Assembly: GCF_000716675.1 (NCBI RefSeq)
Contig: NZ_JNXT01000032.1
Span: forward strand, 25,501 to 89,500
DNA: 64,000 nt
Reading direction: 5' to 3'
Origin: Streptomyces alboflavus
Lineage (GTDB): Bacteria; Actinomycetota; Actinomycetes; Streptomycetales; Streptomycetaceae
Below are positions 1 to 7,112 of the stretch, one piece after another; the stretch's first letter is position 1, and every line of letters starts with the position of its first letter. The position numbers were made by a program, and so were the translations under genes. A model generated the notes under the pieces. The model made no database searches. It was not told the origin of the DNA and was given only the letters and a program-made list of their open reading frames with translations.

Positions 1-225
1 GATCCGCACGTACTGACCGGCCGTGTGGCCGCGCCAGGCCCGCCCCGGCCTGATCACGATGGTCGCGGCGTCACCCGTCTCGGGACGCACGGCCTCGATG
101 CGCCCCCGCAGGTCGGCGCCCGCACGCAGTGGGCTGAACAGGTCGAGGTAGTCCGACGGCAGCAGCGGCGTCGTGACCATCTCCAGCAGATTCCACGCCC
201 TGCTGCGGAGGGCTGCACTCGTCAT
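1..225 (-). CDS. Ferredoxin reductase, N-terminal part (cut by window edge)
   Basis: Seventy-five codons are visible, from ATG at 225 running off the left edge. The peptide (key stretch LLPSDYLDLFSPLRAG, then IEAVRPET and WRGHTAGQYVRI) looks like the start of the FAD-dependent ferredoxin reductases that pass electrons to membrane fatty-acid desaturases in actinomycetes; HTAGQYVRI would be the beginning of the FAD-binding barrel. The NAD and [2Fe-2S] domains expected downstream lie outside the window. The gene is divergent from a PucR-type regulator, the arrangement usually seen for the reductase/desaturase pair, so the next gene to the left may be the desaturase (inference). Family assignment is from pattern memory of a short fragment. 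Confidence 0.75.
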   Translation of the reverse strand, partial: MTSAALRSRAWNLLEMVTTPLLPSDYLDLFSPLRAGADLRGRIEAVRPETGDAATIVIRPGRAWRGHTAGQYVRI

Positions 226-291
226 GACCCCAGCTTGCTGCGCCTCAGGGCGTAAAGTCCTGACCGCACGATGTGAATCTGGTCGGCTGAA

Positions 292-308
292 TTGTTCGTA
301 GGGAACAA
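292..308. promoter_or_regulatory. Palindromic operator candidate between reductase and PucR genes
   Basis: TTGTTC-N5-GAACAA is a perfect 6-bp inverted repeat in the 87-bp divergent intergenic region. It contains the AGGGAA ribosome site of the PucR gene, so a bound protein would block both transcription and translation of that gene. The PucR protein itself is the natural candidate to bind here (inference). Confidence 0.5.
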
Positions 309-312
309 AAAC

Positions 313-1452
313 GTGAGCCATGCGATCCGGAGGGCCAGTGAGCTGGCCCTGGATGAGACGACGGTCACCGCACTTCGGGCCGCGCTGAAGGCGACTGCCG
401 ACGAGGTCGTCCAGGCGATCATCGACGAGGTCCCTTCGTACGCCAACGCCCTTTCGGGCCGGATGGGCGCCACCATCCGCCGAGCCGTCCGCACCGCGCT
501 GGGGCACTATCTGGACCTCGCGAGCGGCAACGCCACCGGCGGCGACGCCGGTGACGCGGCCTACGAACTGGGCCGCGGCGAGGTGCGCGACGGCCGTTCG
601 ATGGACGCCCTGCTCAGCGCCTATCGCGTCGGCGCCCGCGTGGCCTGGCGATGCCTGGCAGCGGGTGCCGTACCCGCGGGTCTGCCCGCCGCCGAGGTCG
701 CCAAGTTCGCCGAGCTGACCTTCGCCTACATCGACGAGCTCTCCGCCGCGAGCGCCGCGGGCCACGCCGACGAACTGGCCGCCCGGGGCAGGGCCCAGGA
801 ACGGCACCTGGAACACCTGGCCCGCGACCTCCTCGCCGGCGCGAGCCCGGACGTGCTGCTGGCCTCTGTCCAACGGGCCGGGTGGCAGCCCCCGGCCTCG
901 CTGACCGCGGTCCTGCTGCCCGCGGACCAGGCCCGGCCCGCCTACCGCGCGCTCGACCCGAACACCCTCGTCCTCGACGACCTGCCGGACGCCACCGGTG
1001 TGCTCCTCGTCCCCGACGCCGACCGATCACATCTCCTGCGGCACCTGACCGACCGCACCGCCGTGGTCGGCCCGGCCCGGCCCTGGACGCGCGCCTCCGC
1101 CTCGTACGCACGAGCCGTACGCGCGCGCACCCTCTCCTCCGACATCCGCGACACCGAGGACCACCTGCCCGAGCTGGTGCTGAGCGCGGACGCGGACGCG
1201 TACGCGGACCTGCGTGCCCGAGCCCTCGCACCCTTGCGGACCTTGCCCGTCGGGACCGCACGACGCCTTGAGGAGACGTTGCGGGCGTGGCTGCTGCACC
1301 AGGGCAGGCGGGACGAGGTGGCGGCGGCGTTGTTCGTCCATCCCCAGACGGTCCGGTACCGGATGTCGCAGCTGCGTGAGCTGTTTCCGGATCTCGCATC
1401 GCCGCACCGGGTCCTTGAACTGACGCTGGCGGTCGGTCTTCGGGGCAGCTGA
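313..1452 (+). CDS. PucR/CdaR-family transcriptional regulator
   Basis: About 379 residues. The C-terminal 50 residues have the PucR helix-turn-helix pattern (AAALFVHPQTVRYRMSQLREL, then LELTLAVGL), preceded by a region like the degenerate GGDEF-type domain of this family; the N-terminal 150 residues are the variable sensory part. I chose GTG at 313 because AGGGAA sits 7 nt upstream; a TTG at 292 is in frame but lies inside the palindrome and has no ribosome site. The gene is divergent from the ferredoxin reductase gene, and family precedent says such PucR proteins control the adjacent reductase/desaturase genes, so it probably regulates membrane-lipid desaturation (inference). Confidence 0.85.
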   Translation: MSHAIRRASELALDETTVTALRAALKATADEVVQAIIDEVPSYANALSGRMGATIRRAVRTALGHYLDLASGNATGGDAGDAAYELGRGEVRDGRSMDALLSAYRVGARVAWRCLAAGAVPAGLPAAEVAKFAELTFAYIDELSAASAAGHADELAARGRAQERHLEHLARDLLAGASPDVLLASVQRAGWQPPASLTAVLLPADQARPAYRALDPNTLVLDDLPDATGVLLVPDADRSHLLRHLTDRTAVVGPARPWTRASASYARAVRARTLSSDIRDTEDHLPELVLSADADAYADLRARALAPLRTLPVGTARRLEETLRAWLLHQGRRDEVAAALFVHPQTVRYRMSQLRELFPDLASPHRVLELTLAVGLRGS

Positions 1453-1463
1453 CGCGCACAGGG

Positions 1464-1697
1464 ATGATCGAGCCCTGCCGGGCGATGGACCTCGTCGTGG
1501 GCGACATCGCCGACCACTGCGCGGGCCGTCTGACGGCGGTCCGCGCCGACATCACGCGCTGTCCGGCAGCAACCGAGCGATACGGGGTCGCCGGAGCCCC
1601 CTCCTACGTCCTGCTGAAGGAGGGGGAGGCGGTGGCGCACGCCTCGGGGCCGATGACCGTCACCGAGATGCGGAGCTTCCTGGACGGCCACCTCTGA
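1464..1697 (+). pseudogene. Thioredoxin-fold remnant lacking its N-terminal half
   Basis: The 77 codons match the second half of a thioredoxin: PCRAM right after the start corresponds to the end of the WCxxCR active site, followed by RYGVAGAPSYVLLKEGE with the cis-Pro loop, then GPMTVTEMRSFLDGHL as the last strand and helix. The first beta-alpha-beta unit and the first cysteine of CxxC are missing, so it cannot do dithiol exchange. There is no proper ribosome site: AGGG touches the ATG. The sequence begins 11 nt after the PucR stop. I read it as a truncated gene; it could still be translated as a small protein. Confidence 0.55.
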
Positions 1698-1725
1698 GCG
1701 GCCTCCGGCCTGCATTGCCGCCGGA

Positions 1726-1740
1726 CCGCTCCGGGAGCGG
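1726..1740. terminator. Short hairpin between convergent genes
   Basis: CCGCTC-CGG-GAGCGG forms a 6-bp stem in the 53-bp gap between the thioredoxin remnant and the convergent ATPase gene. There is no U tract, which is normal for streptomycete terminators, but the stem is short. Confidence 0.35.
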
Positions 1741-1750
1741 CGGGCGCACC

Positions 1751-2275
1751 TCAGCTCTTGACGGCATCCGCGATCTGCTGAGCGGCCTGGTCGGGCGTGA
1801 GGTGCGTGGTGTCGACGACCTCGGCCGCTTCGTGCAGCCACGTGCGGGCTGCCTCGGCGTAGGGCTCGAGGTGCTGGAGCCGGAACGGGGAGTCGGGGCC
1901 GAGAACCGTGTCGCCCGCGATGCGCGCGCGGAGGGTGTCCTGGTCGGCGTGCAGGACGAAGTGCCGTACCGGAATGGCGTGTCGGGCGAGGCCGGAGCTG
2001 ATCTCGCGCCAGTACTCCTCGACCAGGACCGTCATGGGCATCACCAGGGTGCCGCCGGTGTAGTCGAGCACGTGGCGGGCGGTCTCGACGACGAGCGGCC
2101 GCCACGGCGGCCAGTGCTGGAAGTTGCCTGTCCACGGCAGCACCGGTGTGATGTCCATGAGGGTCTCGCCGACTTTCTCGGCGTCGAACACCCGTGAATC
2201 CGGGATCAGCTTCTGCACGAGCGCGCTGGTCGTCGTCTTGCCTGCGCCATGGGTGCCGTTGAGCCATACGATCAT
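1751..2275 (-). CDS. TmrB-like P-loop ATP-binding protein
   Basis: The 174-aa protein starts MIVWLNGTHGAGKTTT, with Walker A (GTHGAGKT) at residues 7-14. It continues with FDAEKVG, the WPPWRPLVVETARHVLDY block, TLVMPMTVLVEEYW and a C-terminal DTTHLTPDQAAQQIADAV helix. This is the pattern of the small AAA/kinase-like proteins related to tunicamycin-resistance protein TmrB. A resistance role is only a family precedent; most streptomycete members are uncharacterised. The frame stays open far upstream, but the P-loop must lie near the N-terminus, which fixes ATG 2275. It lies on the same strand as, and 109 bp downstream of, the LysR gene. Confidence 0.75.
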   Translation of the reverse strand: MIVWLNGTHGAGKTTTSALVQKLIPDSRVFDAEKVGETLMDITPVLPWTGNFQHWPPWRPLVVETARHVLDYTGGTLVMPMTVLVEEYWREISSGLARHAIPVRHFVLHADQDTLRARIAGDTVLGPDSPFRLQHLEPYAEAARTWLHEAAEVVDTTHLTPDQAAQQIADAVKS

Positions 2276-2384
2276 GCGACCGACGCTACCGCTGTGCGGG
2301 CCGAGGGAACGGACACAGCCCGGTGGCTGATTCACGATTGGCTTGATCCATGGTCGGGTTCGGCGTCGGCTGTTGGTGACGGGC

Positions 2385-3305
2385 TCAGGTGGTGCTGCTA
2401 GGCATGTCCGCTTCCGCTTCCGCTTCCGCTTCCTCTTGCGCGCGTCGGGCGGCTGCGATCGCGCACGCCGCGCGCACGAAGGCGGCGACAGCCGGTGAGC
2501 GTGCGTCCTGGGGCCAGGCGACGAGCAGTCTGGCGTGCGGCAGGTCGCTGACCGGCCGATAGGCGACATCCGGTCGCGGGTTGCGCCGGGCGACCGAGGC
2601 GGGCGCGAAGAACACGACGCTGCCCGTCTCCACCAGGCTGAAGATCTCCGACAAGTTGGAGGCGGACCGTGTCGCCCGGGGCCGGGGCGGTGTGCTTTGG
2701 CCGTGGGCGGCCGGGGCGCCGTCGGGGAGGCTTCGCGCGGCCAGGTCGGCGAGGGACAGGTGGGTCCGGGCGGCCAGCGGGTCGGTGGCGGCCATGGCGA
2801 CGAGGACCGGCTCGGTGAGCAGCGGCTCGCTGTCCAGGCCGCGGCCGTCCCAGGGGCAGAGCACGAGCGCCACGTCGGCGAGGCCGTCGCGCAGTGCCTG
2901 GGCCTGCTCGCCGAACCCTCCGAGGACCAGCTCGGGCGGCAGGGCCGCGGGGTCGGCGTGGTAGGCATCGAGGATCTGCGGCAGCAGCCCGCCGTCGATG
3001 TCGGCCTTGAGCGCGATCCGCAACCGGGGCGACGTGCTGCCTGCTTGCCGGGTCCGGTGGGCGGCGGCGGTGACCGCCTCGAGGGCTGTTCGGGCGTCGC
3101 GCAGCAGGACTTCTCCGGCGCCGGTCAGCCTCACCTGCCGGGTGGTCCGCTCGAACAGCGTCACACCGAGCTCCCGCTCGAGGTCGCGGATCGCTCGGGA
3201 CAGAGGCGGCTGCGCCATGCCGAGCCGGGCCGCGGCGCGCCCGAAGTGCAATTCCTCGGCGACCGCGACGAAGTACCGGAGCTGCCGCACCTCGAGGTCT
3301 TTCAT
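2385..3305 (-). CDS. LysR-family transcriptional regulator
   Basis: The 306-aa protein has the LysR winged helix-turn-helix at its N-terminus (LRYFVAVAEELHFGRAAARL, then PPLSRAIRDLE and GVTLFERTTR) followed by a substrate-binding effector domain. I chose ATG 3305 because it places LEVRQLRYF at the usual position; an in-frame GTG at 3344 is possible. The start codon lies inside a canonical LysR box, so the protein probably represses itself. It is divergent from an NAD(P)-binding reductase gene 122 bp away, its likely target. The C-terminal tail is an odd Glu-Ala repeat encoded by a hexanucleotide tandem repeat. Confidence 0.9.
   Translation of the reverse strand: MKDLEVRQLRYFVAVAEELHFGRAAARLGMAQPPLSRAIRDLERELGVTLFERTTRQVRLTGAGEVLLRDARTALEAVTAAAHRTRQAGSTSPRLRIALKADIDGGLLPQILDAYHADPAALPPELVLGGFGEQAQALRDGLADVALVLCPWDGRGLDSEPLLTEPVLVAMAATDPLAARTHLSLADLAARSLPDGAPAAHGQSTPPRPRATRSASNLSEIFSLVETGSVVFFAPASVARRNPRPDVAYRPVSDLPHARLLVAWPQDARSPAVAAFVRAACAIAAARRAQEEAEAEAEADMPSSTT
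2407..2433. repeat. Hexanucleotide tandem repeat in the LysR 3' end
   Basis: TCCGCT is repeated four times plus TCC, with no mismatch, encoding the EAEAEAEA tail of the LysR protein. Six-base units keep the frame, so copy-number change would only alter tail length. Confidence 0.8.
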
Positions 3306-3318
3306 ACCCCCAGGGTAT
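3304..3318. promoter_or_regulatory. LysR-type operator box (ATAC-N7-GTAT)
   Basis: ATACCC-N3-GGGTAT is a perfect inverted repeat that fits both the ATAC-N7-GTAT and T-N11-A rules for LysR-type binding sites. It overlaps the ATG of the LysR gene (codon 3305-3303) and lies about 110 bp before the start of the divergent reductase, as expected for an autorepression/activation site. Confidence 0.7.
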
Positions 3319-3427
3319 CGATGGCGACCGAGCTGGTCCTTCACCTGCGCCGATGCGCCGGGTTGACTCGCGGCATCCGTCCGGCGCCCCCCGGGTGCGC
3401 CGTCGACCGTCCTTCACGGAGGTACTC

Positions 3428-4324
3428 ATGATCGTCATTACCGCGCCGACCGGCGACATCGGCCGACAGGTCCTGGACCACCTCCTGGACAGAGGAGAGG
3501 CGGTCCGTGTGATCGCCCGCGACTCCTCCCGGCTGCCCGCGCGGGTGCTCTCGGACGCCGAGGTGGTGCAGGGCTCCCACGGTGACGCGGACACGATCGC
3601 GAAGGCACTGCGGGGCGCTGACCGGCTGTTCTGGCTCGTGCCCCCGGCCGGCTCCCAAGACGCCGACCGCGCCAGGCGCTACTACCTGGAGTTCACCCGG
3701 CCCGCCTCCCAGGAAGCCGCGAGCCGGGGCGTACGGATGGTGGGCATCACCTCCCTGGGCCTCGGGTACGAGGGCGAGGCCGGGCTCCTTTCGGCCGCGC
3801 TGGCCATGGACGAGCTGATCGAGGCCACCGGCGTGCCCTACCGGGCCCTGGCTCTGCCGTTCTTCATGGAGAACCTGCTCCGTCAGGCCCGGCCGATGGC
3901 GGAGCGCGGGACGTTCTCCCTGGCGAACACCGCGGACCGGCCACTGCTGACCGTCGCCACCCGGGACGTTGCCGCCGCCGCGGCGGCGCTCCTGCTGGAC
4001 ACCTCCTGGAACGGGCAGGCCCGCGTTCCTCTCGTCAGCCCCGACAGGCTGACCCCCGACGCCATGGCCGAGATCATCTCCGAGACCTTGGGACACGCGG
4101 TGCGCTACCAGCAGGTACCGCTCGCGGACTTCCGGGACCGCATGGTGCGGCGCGGCGCGAGCCCGGCGCTGGCACAGGACATGGCCGACATGGCCGCCGC
4201 ACAGAACGACGGCATCTACGACGCGGAACCCCGCGACCCGGCCTCCGTCACCGCCACCGGCTTCCGCCAGTGGTGCCATGACGTACTGAAGGGTGGTGGA
4301 CGTATGGCCCGCCAACCCGAGTGA
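3428..4324 (+). CDS. NmrA-like NAD(P)-binding oxidoreductase/sugar-epimerase-fold protein
   Basis: The 298-aa protein begins MIVITAPTGDIGRQVLDHLL, a Rossmann dinucleotide-binding loop (TAPTGDIG). It continues in the style of NmrA/YtfG-type quinone or redox-sensing reductases: ADRLFWLVPP after the second strand and ATRDVAAAAAALLL late in the fold. The ATG at 3428 has GGAGG 6 nt upstream. It is divergent from the LysR gene and probably controlled by it through the box at 3304-3318; such LysR/NmrA pairs often answer electrophile or quinone stress, but nothing here shows the substrate. It faces the chitinase gene across a strong hairpin. Confidence 0.8.
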   Translation: MIVITAPTGDIGRQVLDHLLDRGEAVRVIARDSSRLPARVLSDAEVVQGSHGDADTIAKALRGADRLFWLVPPAGSQDADRARRYYLEFTRPASQEAASRGVRMVGITSLGLGYEGEAGLLSAALAMDELIEATGVPYRALALPFFMENLLRQARPMAERGTFSLANTADRPLLTVATRDVAAAAAALLLDTSWNGQARVPLVSPDRLTPDAMAEIISETLGHAVRYQQVPLADFRDRMVRRGASPALAQDMADMAAAQNDGIYDAEPRDPASVTATGFRQWCHDVLKGGGRMARQPE

Positions 4325-4426
4325 GAGCCCGGACGGGTTGCCGGACCGCCGACCACCGACGGTCGACCGCCAACCCCCCACGGCCGACCGCCGCCCAGGA
4401 GACCGGAGCGGTCCGGCCCGCACATG

Positions 4427-4475
4427 CCAGGAGGGGCGGGCCGGACCGAACAACGGCCCGGCCCGCCCCTCCTGG
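4427..4475. terminator. Strong bidirectional terminator hairpin
   Basis: Two perfectly complementary 18-nt arms (4427-4444 and 4458-4475, left arm CCAGGAGGGGCGGGCCGG) enclose a 13-nt loop. The hairpin lies between the convergent NmrA and chitinase genes, ending 12 nt past the chitinase stop, and can stop transcription from both sides. Confidence 0.85.
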
Positions 4476-4486
4476 GCGTTCGTTCG

Positions 4487-6238
4487 CTACGGAAGGCTGT
4501 GCACCTTCGGGCCGACCGCGTTCGACCAGGCGTGGCCCGCCGTGGCGTCCCAGTTCGTCGACCACGTCATGGCGCCGCGGAGCGACGGGTACGTCTTCGA
4601 CGGCTTGAAGGAGCCGCAGCCGGTGCCGCGGGTCAGGCAGTCGAGGGCGTTGTTCACGATCGACGGGGCGACGTAACCGCTGCCCGCGCCGCGCGTCGAC
4701 GCCGGGACGCCGATCCCGACCTGCGACGGGTCGAGGCCGCCCTCCAGCTGGATGCAGGCGAGCGCGGTCAGGAAGTCCACGCTGCCCTGGCTGTAGACCT
4801 TGCCGTCACAGCCGAGCATCGAACCGCTGTTGTAGTACTGCATGTTGACGACGGTGAGGATGTCCTTCACGTTCAGCGCCGTCTGGAAGTACCCCCCGGA
4901 CGTGGACTGCATGTCGATGGTCTGCGGGGCCATCGTGAGGACCATCTTCGGGCCCGCCTTGGCCGAGAGCTGGCGCAGCGCCTTCGTCATGTAGGTGGGG
5001 TTGATGCCGTTCTCCAGGTCGATGTCGACGCCGTTGAACCCGTACTCCTGCATCAGCGCGTAGGCGCTGTTGGCGAACGCGGTCGCGGAGGCGTCGCTGT
5101 TGACGGAGATGGTGCCCTTCTCGCCGCCGACCGAGAGGATCACGGACTTGCCCGCGGCCTTCTTCGCGGCGATGTCCGCCTTGAAGTCGGCGGTGGAGGC
5201 GTAGCCGACGGCCGGGTCCAGGTTGAAGGTGATCTGGCCCGGAGTGGGGGTGGCGTCGGCGAACGACACGGCGATGATGTCGTACTGCGACGACACGTCC
5301 CGCAGCTTCTGCACGGTCGCGCCGTTGTTGAAGTTCTGCCAGTAGCCGGTCACCGCGTGCCGGGGCACGGTGCCGTCACCTCCACCGTCGCCCTTGGGGG
5401 TCTTCACGGACACCGCCGTCGACTTCGCCGACTCGCCCGCCGCGTTCGAGGCGCTCACCTGGAAGCTGTACGTGGTCTCCGGCGTGAGGCCGGTGACGGT
5501 CGTGGAGGCGCCACTGGACGAGGCGACCTTGGTGCCGTCGCGGTAGACGGTGTAGCCCGTCGCCGTGGACGACGGCGTCCAGGACAGCTCCACCGACGTG
5601 GGCGTCGCCGTGCCCGCCGCCAGACCGGCCGGGACCGGCGGTACTTCGACCGGGTCGGGGCCGCCGCCCCCGTCGGGCCCGAAGACGCTCACGTCGTCCA
5701 CGTAGTACGCGCTCTGCCCGTACCAGCCGTGTGTGTACACGGTGACCGAGGTGGTGTTCGCGCCGGTGGTGAAGCTGGTGGAGAGCTGCTGCCAGGACGA
5801 GGTGCCCGGCGTCCAGGTCGACACGTCGGTGGTGCCGGTGCCGCGCGCGCCGAGGTAGGCGTAGCTGCCCTGCACCCAACTGCTCAGCGTGTAGGTCGAG
5901 TTCGGCTTCACCGCGACGATCTGGGAACACTCGGCGGTGCCCTGGCCGGACGGGGTGGCCTTGAGCGCCTTCGCGCCGCCGTGCACGGGGGACGTGACGG
6001 CCACGCCGCTGTTCGCGGCGCAGGTCCAGTTGTTCAGGTCCGCCTCGAACCCGGCGTTCTTGGCGACGTTGACGTCCGCCGCTCTGGTGCTCGCCGCCTC
6101 GGTGCCGGCCGCGTTGGTGTCGGCCGACTGCGCGGGCGCGGCGAGCGCGGTGACGGCGAGCGCGGCGGCCGCACCGACGGCCATCACCGCGCTGATTCTC
6201 CGGCGGACGCCGGGTCTGTCCTTGCGCACACGGTCCAC
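4487..6238 (-). CDS. Secreted GH18 chitinase with CBM and fibronectin III domain
   Basis: The 583-aa protein hydrolyses chitin outside the cell. A signal peptide (hydrophobic core ISAVMAVGAAAALAVTALA, cleavage near APA-QS at residue 36) is followed by a carbohydrate-binding beta-sandwich (about 45-190, FEADLNNWTC to YYVDDVSVFG), a Gly-rich linker, a fibronectin III domain (about 200-290, [20 protein letters not shown]) and a family 18 catalytic domain. The catalytic motif is GVDIDLE with proton donor Glu409, supported by SVGGEKG and MQYYN. The order resembles the Chi63/ChiC type of streptomycete chitinase. I chose GTG 6238 because AGGAGG lies 5 nt upstream; a longer frame to 6331 would run through the promoter. 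Induction by chitin oligosaccharides and control by DasR are expected from the promoter. Confidence 0.92.
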   Translation of the reverse strand: MDRVRKDRPGVRRRISAVMAVGAAAALAVTALAAPAQSADTNAAGTEAASTRAADVNVAKNAGFEADLNNWTCAANSGVAVTSPVHGGAKALKATPSGQGTAECSQIVAVKPNSTYTLSSWVQGSYAYLGARGTGTTDVSTWTPGTSSWQQLSTSFTTGANTTSVTVYTHGWYGQSAYYVDDVSVFGPDGGGGPDPVEVPPVPAGLAAGTATPTSVELSWTPSSTATGYTVYRDGTKVASSSGASTTVTGLTPETTYSFQVSASNAAGESAKSTAVSVKTPKGDGGGDGTVPRHAVTGYWQNFNNGATVQKLRDVSSQYDIIAVSFADATPTPGQITFNLDPAVGYASTADFKADIAAKKAAGKSVILSVGGEKGTISVNSDASATAFANSAYALMQEYGFNGVDIDLENGINPTYMTKALRQLSAKAGPKMVLTMAPQTIDMQSTSGGYFQTALNVKDILTVVNMQYYNSGSMLGCDGKVYSQGSVDFLTALACIQLEGGLDPSQVGIGVPASTRGAGSGYVAPSIVNNALDCLTRGTGCGSFKPSKTYPSLRGAMTWSTNWDATAGHAWSNAVGPKVHSLP

Positions 6239-6302
6239 GGGTGCCTCCTGGGAGAGAGGTGAAGCACGTGAGCGACGACGGTGGCCATCGCTGTTGCGCG
6301 CA

Positions 6303-6336
6303 AAGTTGGTCCAGACCAATAGAGTTGTCAAGACCT
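6303..6336 (-). promoter_or_regulatory. Chitinase promoter with direct repeats and DasR-like site
   Basis: Read on the minus strand there is a consensus -35 TTGACA (6331-6326), a 17-nt spacer and a weak -10 CAACTT (6308-6303). On the plus strand, TGGTCCAGACCA (6307-6318) and TTGTCAAGACCT (6325-6336) resemble the pair of 12-bp repeats (TGGTCCAGACCT type) known from streptomycete chitinase promoters. The first copy, extended to TTGGTCCAGACCAA, is a near-palindrome like the DasR site (consensus core TGGTCTAGACCA). Confidence 0.8.
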
Positions 6337-6389
6337 CTGGAGAGGAGAACCCGCAGCGGAGCGGTCGACGGCCGCGGCTGCCGCCGGCG

Positions 6390-7010
6390 CTATGACTCGC
6401 CGGTGATCCTGGCCGAGCCGATCGTCGCCGCGATGATCTCCCTGGCGGCGGTCCGGGTCGACGAGTTGGAGTTCAGGCGGCTCAACGACGGCTGGTCGAG
6501 GGCGTGGACGACGAACTCGTAGGTGTTCACCGTCGAGGGGGAGCACGGTCCCTGGTAGCCGTAGAGGCTCGCGCTGCCTCGGTAGTAGACCTGTCTGGCT
6601 CCCGCCGGGGTCGAGGGCCGGTAGGCGTGGTCGACGTTCTGGGGGAGTGAGGCCGCGCTCGCCGGGATGTCGTAGATGACCCAGTGGATGAGGTCGGAGT
6701 TGTCGAGGTCGCGCATCACGATCGCGTAGCTCTTGGCGGCGGTCGGCGCGCCCGCCCAGGTCAAGGGAGGGGATTCGTTCCTCTTGCCGGGGTCGCTCCC
6801 TCCGCCGCTGGTGCACTCGTGGACTTTGGGGATGACGCCGCCGTCGGCGAACGCGGTGCTGGACAGGGTGAACGCGCTCCGGTTCGCCGACGGTGTGGAT
6901 GGCGTGGATGGCGTCGACGAGGTCGACGAGGTCGCTGAGGCGGTGGTCGGTGAGAGGCCGACGGCCCCGGTGATGAGCAGAGCGCAAAGCGCAGTTCGTG
7001 CACTTCTCAC
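6390..7010 (-). CDS. Secreted YbhB/YbcL-type PEBP (Raf kinase inhibitor-like) protein
   Basis: The 206-aa protein has an N-terminal signal peptide (ALCALLITGAVGLSPTTASA) and a low-complexity Ser/Thr/Pro linker (STSSTPSTPSTPS). The bacterial PEBP core follows: GGVIPKVHEC, ESPPLTWAGAP, AIVMRDLDNSD, HWVIYDIPA and YRGSASLYGYQGPCSP, which line the anion-binding pocket. The cellular role of bacterial PEBPs is poorly known. The GTG start at 7010 has GGGAG upstream. Its stop lies 152 bp upstream of the chitinase start on the same strand, but the chitinase has its own promoter. Confidence 0.88.
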   Translation of the reverse strand: MRSARTALCALLITGAVGLSPTTASATSSTSSTPSTPSTPSANRSAFTLSSTAFADGGVIPKVHECTSGGGSDPGKRNESPPLTWAGAPTAAKSYAIVMRDLDNSDLIHWVIYDIPASAASLPQNVDHAYRPSTPAGARQVYYRGSASLYGYQGPCSPSTVNTYEFVVHALDQPSLSRLNSNSSTRTAAREIIAATIGSARITGES

Positions 7011-7112
7011 TGGACGCTCCCGAAGAAATGTGTGGTCGCTTAGGTGTCCGTGGCGCGTGAGTGGTGTTCGTGCGATGCGGTCAACGTATGCGTCGTGGAT
7101 TCTGATGTCATG

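Noticed and set aside
4424..6262. A long plus-strand frame across the chitinase gene
   Set aside because: It has no recognisable domain, while the minus strand encodes a complete chitinase with signal peptide, ribosome site and promoter.
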